From an uncultured Pirellulaceae bacterium (lineage in GTDB: Bacteria > Planctomycetota > Planctomycetia > Pirellulales > Pirellulaceae), in NCBI GenBank assembly GCA_937942355.1, contig CALDEW010000394.1:1-36105 (forward strand): a DNA stretch of 36,105 nt, written 5' to 3'. Position 1 is the stretch's first letter. The number at the start of each line of letters is the position of its first letter. This document shows positions 30,017-36,105 of this stretch, piece by piece. The position numbers were made by a program, and so were the translations under genes. The notes beneath the pieces were generated by a model that made no database searches, had not been told where the DNA came from, and saw only the letters and a list, made by a program, of their open reading frames with translations.

Positions 30017-31600
30017 CTATTCCAACACCACCTTAAACACGGTCGTGATGACGTTGGCATCGGAAGCGGTGGGAGCCACGAGCTTCAGCGCGCCATCTTC
30101 GTAGGACCAGTCGCAGTCTTCGTCGATACCAAGCAACTGAACATCCTTGATCGCGAAATCAGATTCGGCACCATCAGCCAAATGTTTGACTCTAATCTGG
30201 TCGCCAGCGTTGGGTTGCCCCAGCAAAAACACATAGATCGTTTTACCATCGGCCGAACGAGTGAATCGAATGTCCTTAGAGGAGTACTTGATCGTTGCCG
30301 ACTGACCGCCAAAGTGCCCTTCCTTGATCGCGGCTTCGCCGTAACCGAAAATTGCGTGCGGTCGCGTTCCGTACACCGCTTCCCCGTAGACCTTCATCCA
30401 ATCCCCCAAACCTTTCAGCCGATCGCGCTGTTGCTGGATGATAACGCCGTCCGCTTTTGGCGAAACGTTTAGCAATACGACGCCTCGTTTGCTCCACACA
30501 TCAACCATATTGCGGACCAACAAATCCACGGGTTTGTACTTTTGATTCTGAACGTAGCACCAACCGCTTTTACTAAGCGTGACGTCGGTCATCCAAAGTC
30601 GATCGGGCATTTCCTTCATCCCGCCCTGTTCGATATCCAGCACACGCAATTCATCTGGCAGATCCTGTTGTTTACAGATCAAAGCCACTTCCTGCTGGCG
30701 CGACTCAGCCGCATTGAAATGATGAGCCGCCATCCGCTGTTGGTAGTTTTCAGGAATAACATCCAACCAGGAATCAAACCAAATCATGTCTGGTTCGTAT
30801 TTGTCAACGACTTCTTGGACAAGGTTGAGCCAATATTCGTTGAACTCTTCCTCGGGCATATTCCCGTACAGCTTTCGAAGCTTGGGATCTTCTGAAGACG
30901 TGAACAGGTCTTTATCGTACCGGTAGTAACTCAGCGGGCGCTCGCCTTTGGGCTGGCCGTCACGTTGCCTCTGGCCGGTAAACGAATGATGGAAAGTGGT
31001 GATCGTTTTCATGCCGCGCTTCCGCAAGGAAGCCAACAATTCGCCGGTAATATCACGCTTGGGCCCCTCAAGCATAGCGTTGTTGGGGTTTACTTGGCTG
31101 TCCCACATCGAAAACCCATCATGATGTTGAGCTACCGGGCCAGCGAATCGAGCACCGGCAGATTGAAACAGATCAGCCCATTCCTCGGGATCAAAATGTT
31201 CGGCAGTGAACATGGGAATGAAGTGGTGATACCCGAACTCTTCAATCGGCCCATAGTTTTTTTCATGATACTCTTGCGAACCGGCGCCCCATTTTTTGGG
31301 ATTCTCAATATGAATCCAACGAGGATACCATTCCGTTTTGAAGGCGGGAACGCTGTAGGGGCCCCAGTGAAAATAGATCCCTAGCTTGGCATCGTTCAAC
31401 CACTGAGGTGCACTGCCGTGTTTGGCCAATGATTCCCAATTGGGTTGGTAGACTTCAGGGTATTGGGCGGGTTTGAAATCAGAAACGACAGATGGGCCAG
31501 GCGTTGTCGTTTCAGTTTGAGCATTGGCTTGCTCGGTCGCGGTGACGAACACGGACAGGCCAGCCAACAATAGCCATAATGCGGTCTTATTAATCTTCAT
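30017..31600 (-). CDS. Secreted GH29 alpha-L-fucosidase
   Basis: 527 residues from the ATG at 31600; the frame also allows a TTG at 31621, but the ATG directly precedes a signal peptide (TALWLLLAGLSVFVTATEQANA). GH29 landmarks: WLNDAKLGIYFHWGPYSVPAF (within 67-87), AQHHDGFSMWDS (157-168), the nucleophile Asp276 in DMIWFDSW, and LLNVSPKADG (376-385). A C-terminal beta-sandwich follows from about 425. The enzyme hydrolyses terminal alpha-L-fucose from fucans or glycans in the periplasm or outside. It fits the L-fuconate genes 6-10 kb upstream, which would consume the product. The acid/base residue cannot be assigned by eye. No sulfatase lies in this window. Confidence 0.92.
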   Translation of the reverse strand: MKINKTALWLLLAGLSVFVTATEQANAQTETTTPGPSVVSDFKPAQYPEVYQPNWESLAKHGSAPQWLNDAKLGIYFHWGPYSVPAFKTEWYPRWIHIENPKKWGAGSQEYHEKNYGPIEEFGYHHFIPMFTAEHFDPEEWADLFQSAGARFAGPVAQHHDGFSMWDSQVNPNNAMLEGPKRDITGELLASLRKRGMKTITTFHHSFTGQRQRDGQPKGERPLSYYRYDKDLFTSSEDPKLRKLYGNMPEEEFNEYWLNLVQEVVDKYEPDMIWFDSWLDVIPENYQQRMAAHHFNAAESRQQEVALICKQQDLPDELRVLDIEQGGMKEMPDRLWMTDVTLSKSGWCYVQNQKYKPVDLLVRNMVDVWSKRGVVLLNVSPKADGVIIQQQRDRLKGLGDWMKVYGEAVYGTRPHAIFGYGEAAIKEGHFGGQSATIKYSSKDIRFTRSADGKTIYVFLLGQPNAGDQIRVKHLADGAESDFAIKDVQLLGIDEDCDWSYEDGALKLVAPTASDANVITTVFKVVLE

Positions 31601-31634
31601 TAGTTCAAATTGTTTCTTCAATTAAGTTTAGAGA

Positions 31635-31664
31635 GTTATAAGTGTGATGAGAGTCGTGGAACAA
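31635..31664 (-). promoter_or_regulatory. Possible promoter of the fucosidase gene
   Basis: On the minus strand TATAAC (31635-31640) lies 18 bases downstream of TTGTTC (31659-31664), a partial match to the sigma-70 consensus. It is about 35 bases upstream of the ATG at 31600. Confidence 0.3.
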
Positions 31665-31683
31665 AATAGCATCGTCTGCGAAA

Positions 31684-32001
31684 CTACATTTCGATCTCAT
31701 AACCTTTTCGGTACGGACGCGCCATCATGCTTTTAGCCAACTCATCACCGACAATTGACTCAGAAGACTGATCCCATTTGATGGTACGACCCAAACGGCA
31801 ACTGATGCCGGCCAAGTGACAAACGTTGAGCATTTTCATGTGAGAGTGAACATCAGAAATCGGCAGCGTTCGGCTGACAATCGCTTGAATAAAGCTTACC
31901 CAATGAGCGTCTCGATACCCAGCATCGCGATGTCAATGTGACGAGCCCCCCGCATCAAGGCCGACGGTAATCTTTTTCAATTTGCCAATTGAAGGACCAA
32001 A
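31684..32001 (-). pseudogene. Decayed Gfo/Idh/MocA-family oxidoreductase with internal deletion
   Basis: The minus strand encodes 82 residues ending at TAG (31684-31686) with HWVSFIQAIVSR, ISDVHSHMKMLNVCHLAGIS, RLGRTIKWD and ARPYRKGYEIEM. This is the standard C-terminus of planctomycete Gfo/Idh/MocA dehydrogenases. An in-frame TGA interrupts it at 31933-31935. Beyond that the same frame gives FGPSIGKLKKITVGL, which resembles the IGKLKKVxVG segment normally found in the middle of these proteins, well over 100 residues before the C-terminus. The intervening part and the whole N-terminal NAD-binding domain are missing. It lies just upstream of the fucosidase gene on the same strand. Confidence 0.75.
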
Positions 32002-32110
32002 TCAACGGAAAAAATACTAACCACGGAACCCGCAGCCAGCGCAATAAACGCTGGGGTGAAGATCATATCATACATCGGAAGGTTCCAAGATATTTGATAG
32101 AATCTGACTC

Positions 32111-32947
32111 ATGAATACAGACTCAATCGTGCACCTAGAAGATCTTGTTCCCGGCTACCCTGTGCTGACGATCAAACATCCAAAATGTAATGGGCAAATA
32201 GCGTTGCATGGGGCGCATGTGATGTCGTGGAGCCCCGAGGGGGCCGAAGAAGTTCTCTACCTGAGCCCCGACGCGGTATACCGTGAAGGGAAGGCAATCC
32301 GCGGAGGGATTCCTCTCTGTTGGCCTTGGTTCAATGCACACCCCAGCAACCCCGATCTGCCCTCGCATGGTCTTGTACGGGCCCAATTTTGGGAGCTCGA
32401 GTCAACCGACGTTACCGATGATGGCGTCGTAGTAAAACTTCGTTGCGACAGTGAACAGTGGTCTGCTGTGGCGACCATCAGCATGGGAAGCTCGTTGGAG
32501 GTCGCACTCCAATCCACCAACCTTGCTGACGATCCCTTATTGGTTTCCGGTGCGCTGCACAGTTATTTCTCCGTAGGAGAAGTCCAAAAAATCACGATCA
32601 AGGGTTTGGAGAACACGAACTATCTGGACACCGTTGGCGATCACACGGTCCGCCATCAGGACGGAGTGATTCATATCGATCAGGAAGTGGACCGGTACTA
32701 CGACAGCAGCGGATCGGTGCGACTGGAAGATCCGTTGAAAAACCGCACGATTCTGATCGAGAAGAAAGCCAGTCCTTCAACGGTCGTCTGGAATCCGTGG
32801 ATTGAAAAAGCTGCGGCGCTGAGCGACCTTCCCAACGATGGTTATCAGAACTTCGTCTGCATCGAGGCCGCGATCACCAACGACCACGCGGTCGCTGTGG
32901 GCAAAGGGGAAAGTCACTGTTTCTCTACACGAATCTCTGTGAAGTGA
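32111..32947 (+). CDS. D-hexose-6-phosphate mutarotase / aldose-1-epimerase family (YeaD type)
   Basis: 278 residues, normal for this family. Motifs: LHGAHVMSWSP (32-42), the IRGGIPLCWPWF signature (63-74), SHGLVR with His86, GALHSYF with His150, and a late glutamate Glu252 in FVCIEAAITN as the expected catalytic base. It interconverts alpha and beta anomers of hexose-6-phosphates in the cytoplasm. It is not the FucU-type fucose mutarotase. TAGAAT at 32098-32103 lies seven bases before the ATG, which would fit a leaderless transcript, though the -35 region is poor. It is transcribed away from the pseudogene and fucosidase. Confidence 0.85.
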   Translation: MNTDSIVHLEDLVPGYPVLTIKHPKCNGQIALHGAHVMSWSPEGAEEVLYLSPDAVYREGKAIRGGIPLCWPWFNAHPSNPDLPSHGLVRAQFWELESTDVTDDGVVVKLRCDSEQWSAVATISMGSSLEVALQSTNLADDPLLVSGALHSYFSVGEVQKITIKGLENTNYLDTVGDHTVRHQDGVIHIDQEVDRYYDSSGSVRLEDPLKNRTILIEKKASPSTVVWNPWIEKAAALSDLPNDGYQNFVCIEAAITNDHAVAVGKGESHCFSTRISVK

Positions 32948-33247
32948 ATTTCCCTTCGCGGGAGAAATGTTCCTTAGTGCCGATGAGAACAATGGCTGCG
33001 TCATTTAGCTCCGCACGTTTTTCGAAGCTCTCATTTCGCGACGAGAGGACATGGTGTTGGCGGCATTGAATAGGCACTGCAATGGGCTTCAGCTAATCAT
33101 TATTGTGGTATTTGATGCGGTTGTTGTTCTTCAGTAGGATTTCAACGCCTATTTCCGTCGGATATAATGAAGTGATAGCGTTATGCCGATGAAGGTACTA
33201 TTCTCTCTTTTTTCGAGCGATCTTTACGCAGTTGCAACGAATAGATA
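32948..33247. other. Intergenic region before the three-gene cassette
   Basis: An imperfect hairpin (32948-32968, ATTTCCC against GGGAGAAAT with one mismatch) directly follows the mutarotase stop and may terminate it, without a T-run. A candidate promoter for the cassette is listed separately. I see no gene and no 3' half of a tRNA matching the fragment at 34.97 kb. Confidence 0.4.
33141..33168 (+). promoter_or_regulatory. Possible promoter of the three-gene cassette
   Basis: TATAAT at 33163-33168 is a perfect -10 hexamer. TTCAAC at 33141-33146, 16 bases earlier, is a weak -35 match. It lies about 80 bases upstream of the first cassette gene, which lacks a clear Shine-Dalgarno sequence. Confidence 0.4.
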
Positions 33248-34036
33248 ATGTCAGACGCCTCAAACTTTACGATCAACCGCGACCAGCTATTCAACGGTGG
33301 CAAGCCGCTCGCAAATGCTCCTGTACATGAAGCGGTTATTCACTGGAGGGCAAGAAGCGAGAAACCTTTGGTGCCTGAGGAGCTTCTGAAAGAGCTTTCT
33401 CACAAACTGCAAGATTACCCTGTGATCTCGCCGCAACACGAATTGGAAATGGAATTCAGTTCTGGACCAGAAGGGGCAAGCCATTCTCAGAAAGCATGCT
33501 GGCAAGGGTTCCGGCTTGAATCAAAAGACAAATTACATGTTGCGCAATTCGGCAGAAACGGTTTCGCATTTAGTCGACTCAAGCAATACGATGACTGGAC
33601 GCAGTTTACAGGTGAAGCAATTCGACTTTGGAAGATTTACGTTGAACTTGCTAAACCGATCGAAATTGAACGGCTTGGAATTCGGTTTATCAACATGTTA
33701 GAAGTTAGTTCACCCGCGAAATTAGGAGATTTGCTGAAAAATCCACCAACAAGTCCACCAGGCCTAAGCCTTCCCGTCCAAAACTTCGTACACCAAACTA
33801 GCTATGCAATACCGGATCACCCCTACGGTTTGAACGTAGTCCAAGTAATTCAACCATCTGGAAACTCGCCAAGTGAATCATTGAACCTTATACTTGACTT
33901 AGATGTCTCAACAGTTCATTTGCCAGTTAAGCCTGACGATTCACAGATGATGGATAGACTGGAAGATATGCGGTGGATCAAAAATAAGGCATTCCAGTCA
34001 TACATGACAGAAGACGCAATCAAGAGTTTTCAATAA
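33248..34036 (+). CDS. TIGR04255-type protein of unknown function
   Basis: 262 residues. The opening LANAPVHEAVIHWRAR, the middle WQGFRLESKDKLHVAQFGRNGFAFSRL and YDDWTQFTGEAIRLWKIY, followed by IERLGIRFINMLE, match the pattern of the TIGR04255 family as I remember it (a PI-x-EA(V)I start, FxxNRLxxYxxW, RLGLRYIN). This family is sporadically distributed and has no known activity. No catalytic motif, membrane segment or signal peptide is visible. It starts a compact plus-strand cassette of three genes. Two 60-base lines I counted in this gene are about 42% GC, against 55% for one in the L-fuconate dehydratase gene, consistent with acquisition. Confidence 0.65.
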   Translation: MSDASNFTINRDQLFNGGKPLANAPVHEAVIHWRARSEKPLVPEELLKELSHKLQDYPVISPQHELEMEFSSGPEGASHSQKACWQGFRLESKDKLHVAQFGRNGFAFSRLKQYDDWTQFTGEAIRLWKIYVELAKPIEIERLGIRFINMLEVSSPAKLGDLLKNPPTSPPGLSLPVQNFVHQTSYAIPDHPYGLNVVQVIQPSGNSPSESLNLILDLDVSTVHLPVKPDDSQMMDRLEDMRWIKNKAFQSYMTEDAIKSFQ

Positions 34037-34049
34037 CATCGAGGGACCA

Positions 34050-34517
34050 ATGGCGACAATAGCCTACGACCGATACGACGTGAAGCGAGGCAGTAGTCCG
34101 ATCGCAGATGATATAGCCGAGGCTGTTGAAAAACTTAGCCGGTATATTCATAAATCGTACGCAGGTGCAGAGCCGTTGATTCGGAGCGAACTCTATGAAC
34201 TGATTGAAGAGTGTAGTGAGCCAAATTGGGATGGCTACGAAGCTGCGCCAGTCAGCCGTGATTCAATACTTGCAGCTAAAAAATTCCTTCTCTCGCTACC
34301 GTTGGGAACAAAGCTACCTTCGGTCGGTCTTCTCCCAAGCGGCAATGTTACGTTGGAATGGCAACACTCCCGTCGTCGCAGCCTAACCCTAAGTTTTTCA
34401 CCAGAAAGTGAAATTCATTACGCCGCACTGTTGGGCGCTGGCCGACAGTCGGGAACCGAACCATTTTACGGAGATGTTCCGGCGACAATTCTTAACTTGC
34501 TGGAAAGAATCTACTGA
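34050..34517 (+). CDS. Small protein of unknown function, second cassette gene (155 aa)
   Basis: Starts 13 bases after the first cassette gene; GAGGGA at 34041-34046 is a good ribosome binding site. The N-terminal third is helical (IADDIAEAVEKLSRYIHKSY region). Then comes a recognisable block NWDGYEAAPVSRDSILAAKKFLLSLP, followed by PSVGLLPSGNVTLEWQ and SLTLSFSPESEIHYAAL. I have seen this NWDGY-x-A-x-P and (G)xxxLEW arrangement in other small uncharacterised bacterial proteins but cannot name a family. The pattern suggests a small alpha/beta domain. Its stop overlaps the next start by one base (TGATG), so the two are translationally coupled. Confidence 0.7.
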   Translation: MATIAYDRYDVKRGSSPIADDIAEAVEKLSRYIHKSYAGAEPLIRSELYELIEECSEPNWDGYEAAPVSRDSILAAKKFLLSLPLGTKLPSVGLLPSGNVTLEWQHSRRRSLTLSFSPESEIHYAALLGAGRQSGTEPFYGDVPATILNLLERIY

Positions 34518-34939
34518 TGCTCGATCCGGAGAACTTGCCCGAAGTTGAACCGGACGAACGTACGGCGCGTTTTATCGTAGACAAAAGACATCTTAATCGC
34601 TCTACCATTCCGCCAACAGTTAAAGCGAATGCTTATATGCCGCGAAAAAATGAAGAAGGCGTTTCAATCACTCGCTTGGTTCAAATTACCGCTGACGAAG
34701 TTTGGGCGATTGGCATGGCGATGGCCGCAAACAGAAATCCGCCGAGAAAACTTAAGGGCAGATCAGATGTTTTGGCAGCCACCTTTCAGGGCCAAGGTTT
34801 GGAAGTCAAGCCAGTGGCCGTAGATGGCAATCCAAACCATGCAGAAGCTTGCGGGTGGCCAAGCTTAGAGTCGGACCAACTGATGATCGCCAAGGAAATC
34901 GCAGCGGTCGCGAAGTTTGTGGCTGCACCGGAAGTGTAA
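34517..34939 (+). CDS. Small protein of unknown function, third cassette gene (140 aa)
   Basis: The ATG at 34517 shares its A with the TGA of the preceding gene. Visible blocks: ERTARFIVDKRHLNRST near the start, NAYMPRKNEEGVSITRLVQIT, DEVWAIGMAMA, then HAEACGWPS and a helical end IAKEIAAVAKFVAAPEV. The scattered conserved-looking His, Arg, Asp and Trp residues could form an active site, but no known motif is evident. Close coupling with the preceding two genes suggests the three products act together. Interleaved inverted repeats and a tRNA half begin right after its stop codon. Confidence 0.7.
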   Translation: MLDPENLPEVEPDERTARFIVDKRHLNRSTIPPTVKANAYMPRKNEEGVSITRLVQITADEVWAIGMAMAANRNPPRKLKGRSDVLAATFQGQGLEVKPVAVDGNPNHAEACGWPSLESDQLMIAKEIAAVAKFVAAPEV

Positions 34940-34942
34940 CCA

Positions 34943-34970
34943 TGCCCAGGCTTCACAACGGGCAGAAGCC
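34943..34970. repeat. Interleaved inverted repeats (pseudoknot-like) after the cassette
   Basis: TGCCC (34943-34947), A, GGCTTC (34949-34954), ACAAC, GGGCA (34960-34964), GAAGCC (34965-34970). TGCCC pairs with GGGCA and GGCTTC with GAAGCC in ABAB order, which as RNA would be an H-type pseudoknot on either strand. It starts four bases after the cassette stop codon, and its last arm is shared with the tRNA-Leu fragment. It could be a recombination site or a transcript end structure. Confidence 0.5.
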
Positions 34971-34999
34971 AGCGCGTCTGCCAATTCCGCCACATCCGC
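34965..34999 (-). pseudogene. 5' half of a tRNA-Leu gene, broken in the anticodon loop
   Basis: Read on the minus strand from 34999: acceptor arm GCGGATG, TG, D-arm GCG with loop GAATTGGCAGA and CGC, G, then the anticodon 5' stem CTGGC and TTC. This agrees with a bacterial tRNA-Leu 5' half. After TTC the sequence has no matching 3' anticodon stem, no variable arm, no GGTTCGA T-loop and no closing CATCCGC. The match therefore ends inside the anticodon loop, where tyrosine recombinases often cross over. No 3' half is visible in the window. Confidence 0.65.
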
Positions 35000-35010
35000 A
35001 AAAATGCGAT

Positions 35011-35024
35011 GGACTAATTAGTCC
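35011..35024. repeat. Perfect 14-base palindrome GGACTAATTAGTCC
   Basis: A perfect palindrome 17 bases beyond the Fic stop codon side and 11 bases from the tRNA fragment's 5' end. It could be a small terminator stem for the fic gene, a binding site, or part of the former tRNA promoter region. No T-run follows on the minus strand apart from TTTTT further on (35001-35006 region). Confidence 0.45.
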
Positions 35025-35040
35025 AACACGCGTTTTAGTT

Positions 35041-36105
35041 TCATTCCTGATCAGCGACGAGGTAAGGATCAAACTTGTTGTTCTTCTTGGTCAGAAGCTT
35101 CAATAGTTTTGGATGAACGAACAGCTTCTCTCGCCCCACCGTAATGTAGGTCAACACTTCACATTCGACTAATTGCTTAAGTTGTCTCGAAGCAGCTTGC
35201 CGGCCAGCAATATCAGCGTCGACGACATCTTGTATCCGACAATAAGGCAACTCAAAAATTAAACTTAACAGCTCATAGCTATAAATGCGGCCAAGTCGGC
35301 TGCGGCTGTATTCACAAGTGTGATCAAACAGTAGTCGAATCGCTTCAATTTTTGATTTTGTTCGTTCTGCAGTTTCCTCAACACCTTTAACGATAAATAA
35401 CAACCATTGTTCCCAATTGCCTTTGGCTGTGACTTCCAGCAGCAACCGGTAGTAGTCATCCTTGTTATCAATGATGTAGCTACTCAAATACAGAATCGGG
35501 AGCGAAAGCAGTTTTTCGTTGATCAAAAATAAGCTATTGAGCACGCGGCCGGTTCGACCATTGCCGTCAGTGAATGGGTGAATGGCTTCAAACTGATAAT
35601 GGCCTACCGCCATTCGCACCAGCGGATCCAAATCCTGTTCGTTATGAATGAACTTTTCCCAGTTCGCCAACAGGGCACGAAGCAGATCTTCTCCAACGGG
35701 GGGAGTATAGACGACTTCCCCTGATTCTTTTGCAAGTGCCGTTCCGGGCACATTCCGCACCTTCATCGACCGGCCTTTGATCTTGCTACAAATCTCTTCG
35801 GCCGTTCTGGTGGTTAATGGTTTTTTCTCAAGCGATCGAAAACCTTCGAACATCGCTTGGCTATATCGAAGCGCTTCTTTCGTTGCAGGGTCAGCATGTT
35901 CGTCCTGGTGCTGATGTTGAAATAGCTTGTCGGTGGTGGTGACAATATTCTCAATGGCAGTACTGGCTTGCGACTCCAGCATCGGCAGCGTATTGACCAA
36001 CATGGCTTGGTTAGGAATTAGCTGGGCAGCCTGTTTCAGTTCCGCTACTGCCGCTCTAGCAGAAATGCATGCTTTCAAGACAGCACGCGTTTCTAATTCG
36101 ACCGC
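35041..36105 (-). CDS. Fic family protein (AMP-transferase type), N-terminus beyond the window
   Basis: 354 residues are visible and the frame stays open to the window edge (AVELETRAVLKAC upstream of a TTG), so the true start lies outside. The N-terminal region ETRAVLKACISARAAVAELKQAA is the Fic_N type. STAIEN (visible residues 48-53) matches the (S/T)xxxE(G/N) inhibitory helix motif that blocks ATP in class II Fic proteins. The catalytic HPFTDGNGRTGR (176-187) is complete, with the essential histidine. A C-terminal region (about 295-350, DIAGRQAASRQLKQLVECEVL) looks like a winged helix. Such proteins transfer AMP to target proteins and can be toxins, stress regulators or self-regulated enzymes. 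No separate antitoxin gene is visible on the window side. Confidence 0.9.
   Translation of the reverse strand, partial: AVELETRAVLKACISARAAVAELKQAAQLIPNQAMLVNTLPMLESQASTAIENIVTTTDKLFQHQHQDEHADPATKEALRYSQAMFEGFRSLEKKPLTTRTAEEICSKIKGRSMKVRNVPGTALAKESGEVVYTPPVGEDLLRALLANWEKFIHNEQDLDPLVRMAVGHYQFEAIHPFTDGNGRTGRVLNSLFLINEKLLSLPILYLSSYIIDNKDDYYRLLLEVTAKGNWEQWLLFIVKGVEETAERTKSKIEAIRLLFDHTCEYSRSRLGRIYSYELLSLIFELPYCRIQDVVDADIAGRQAASRQLKQLVECEVLTYITVGREKLFVHPKLLKLLTKKNNKFDPYLVADQE

Noticed and set aside
30965-31384. 139-codon plus-strand frame antisense to the fucosidase
   Set aside because: It lies wholly inside a gene with complete GH29 motifs, and its peptide shows no family pattern.
31977-32075. 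32-residue hydrophobic minus-strand peptide (MYDMIFTPAF...)
   Set aside because: It has no ribosome binding site and overlaps the pseudogene remnant in another frame and the mutarotase promoter region. It is too short to separate from chance.
32111-32947. L-fucose mutarotase completing the fucose pathway
   Set aside because: The IRGGIPLCWPWF and SHGLVR motifs are those of hexose-6-phosphate mutarotases, a different fold from FucU.
34965-34999. Complete tRNA-Leu gene
   Set aside because: The 3' anticodon stem, variable arm, T-arm and closing acceptor strand are absent in the following 60 bases on the minus strand.
34786-35001. 71-codon minus-strand frame starting MRMWRNWQTR
   Set aside because: WRNWQTR is a well-known false translation of tRNA-Leu 5' sequence; the rest is antisense to the third cassette gene.

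Overview
The window reads as a chromosome segment of a planctomycete, most likely a marine Pirellulales-type (Rhodopirellula-like) bacterium. Support comes from a giant surface-type protein with a planctomycete-style LExRxLF N-terminus and a DUF4347 domain, L-fucose and fucan degradation genes, a Gfo/Idh/MocA remnant with the C-terminal end typical of planctomycete secreted dehydrogenases, weak or absent Shine-Dalgarno sequences at many starts, and moderate GC.

Layout. Positions 1-69 are the tail of a GH16-like (laminarinase-type) glycoside hydrolase or lectin domain. Positions 435-20501 encode one 6688-residue protein: LEDRVLFDG motif, DUF4347, three copies of an unassigned module, a cadherin/VCBS-type array, nine ordinary Calx-beta units, 21 tandem long Calx-beta-like units, a cadherin-like unit, two DUF11-like units, an SdrD B-like unit and a 12-cysteine tail. 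Inside it lies a seven-domain super-repeat with a period of exactly 3027 nt (1009 residues). Positions 20874-24007 hold three consecutive enzymes of non-phosphorylative L-fucose breakdown: an SDR dehydrogenase, an FAH-type hydrolase and L-fuconate dehydratase. A terminator closes this block.

Positions 24228-27742 hold a tightly coupled triad: an apparently permuted ATP-grasp protein, an AstE/aspartoacylase-type zinc hydrolase and a GshB/RimK-type ATP-grasp ligase. It looks like a small amide-bond pathway whose product I cannot name. Next come a secreted unknown (minus strand), a Tat-exported intradiol dioxygenase, a secreted GH29 alpha-L-fucosidase (minus strand), a decayed oxidoreductase remnant and a hexose-6-phosphate mutarotase. 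GH29 releases L-fucose outside the cytoplasm and the three enzymes at 21-24 kb would take L-fuconate to pyruvate plus lactate. The fucose dehydrogenase and lactonase steps are not in the window.

The right end (33.2-36.1 kb) looks like accessory DNA. It has an AT-richer three-gene cassette (a TIGR04255-type protein and two small unknown proteins) with overlapping or close starts, then interleaved inverted repeats, then a 5' half of a tRNA-Leu gene broken at the anticodon loop, and finally a Fic AMP-transferase running off the edge.

The best candidates for undescribed biology are the ATP-grasp/zinc-hydrolase/ATP-grasp triad, the three-gene cassette beside the tRNA half, and the exactly spaced 1009-residue super-repeat with its long Calx-beta variant.
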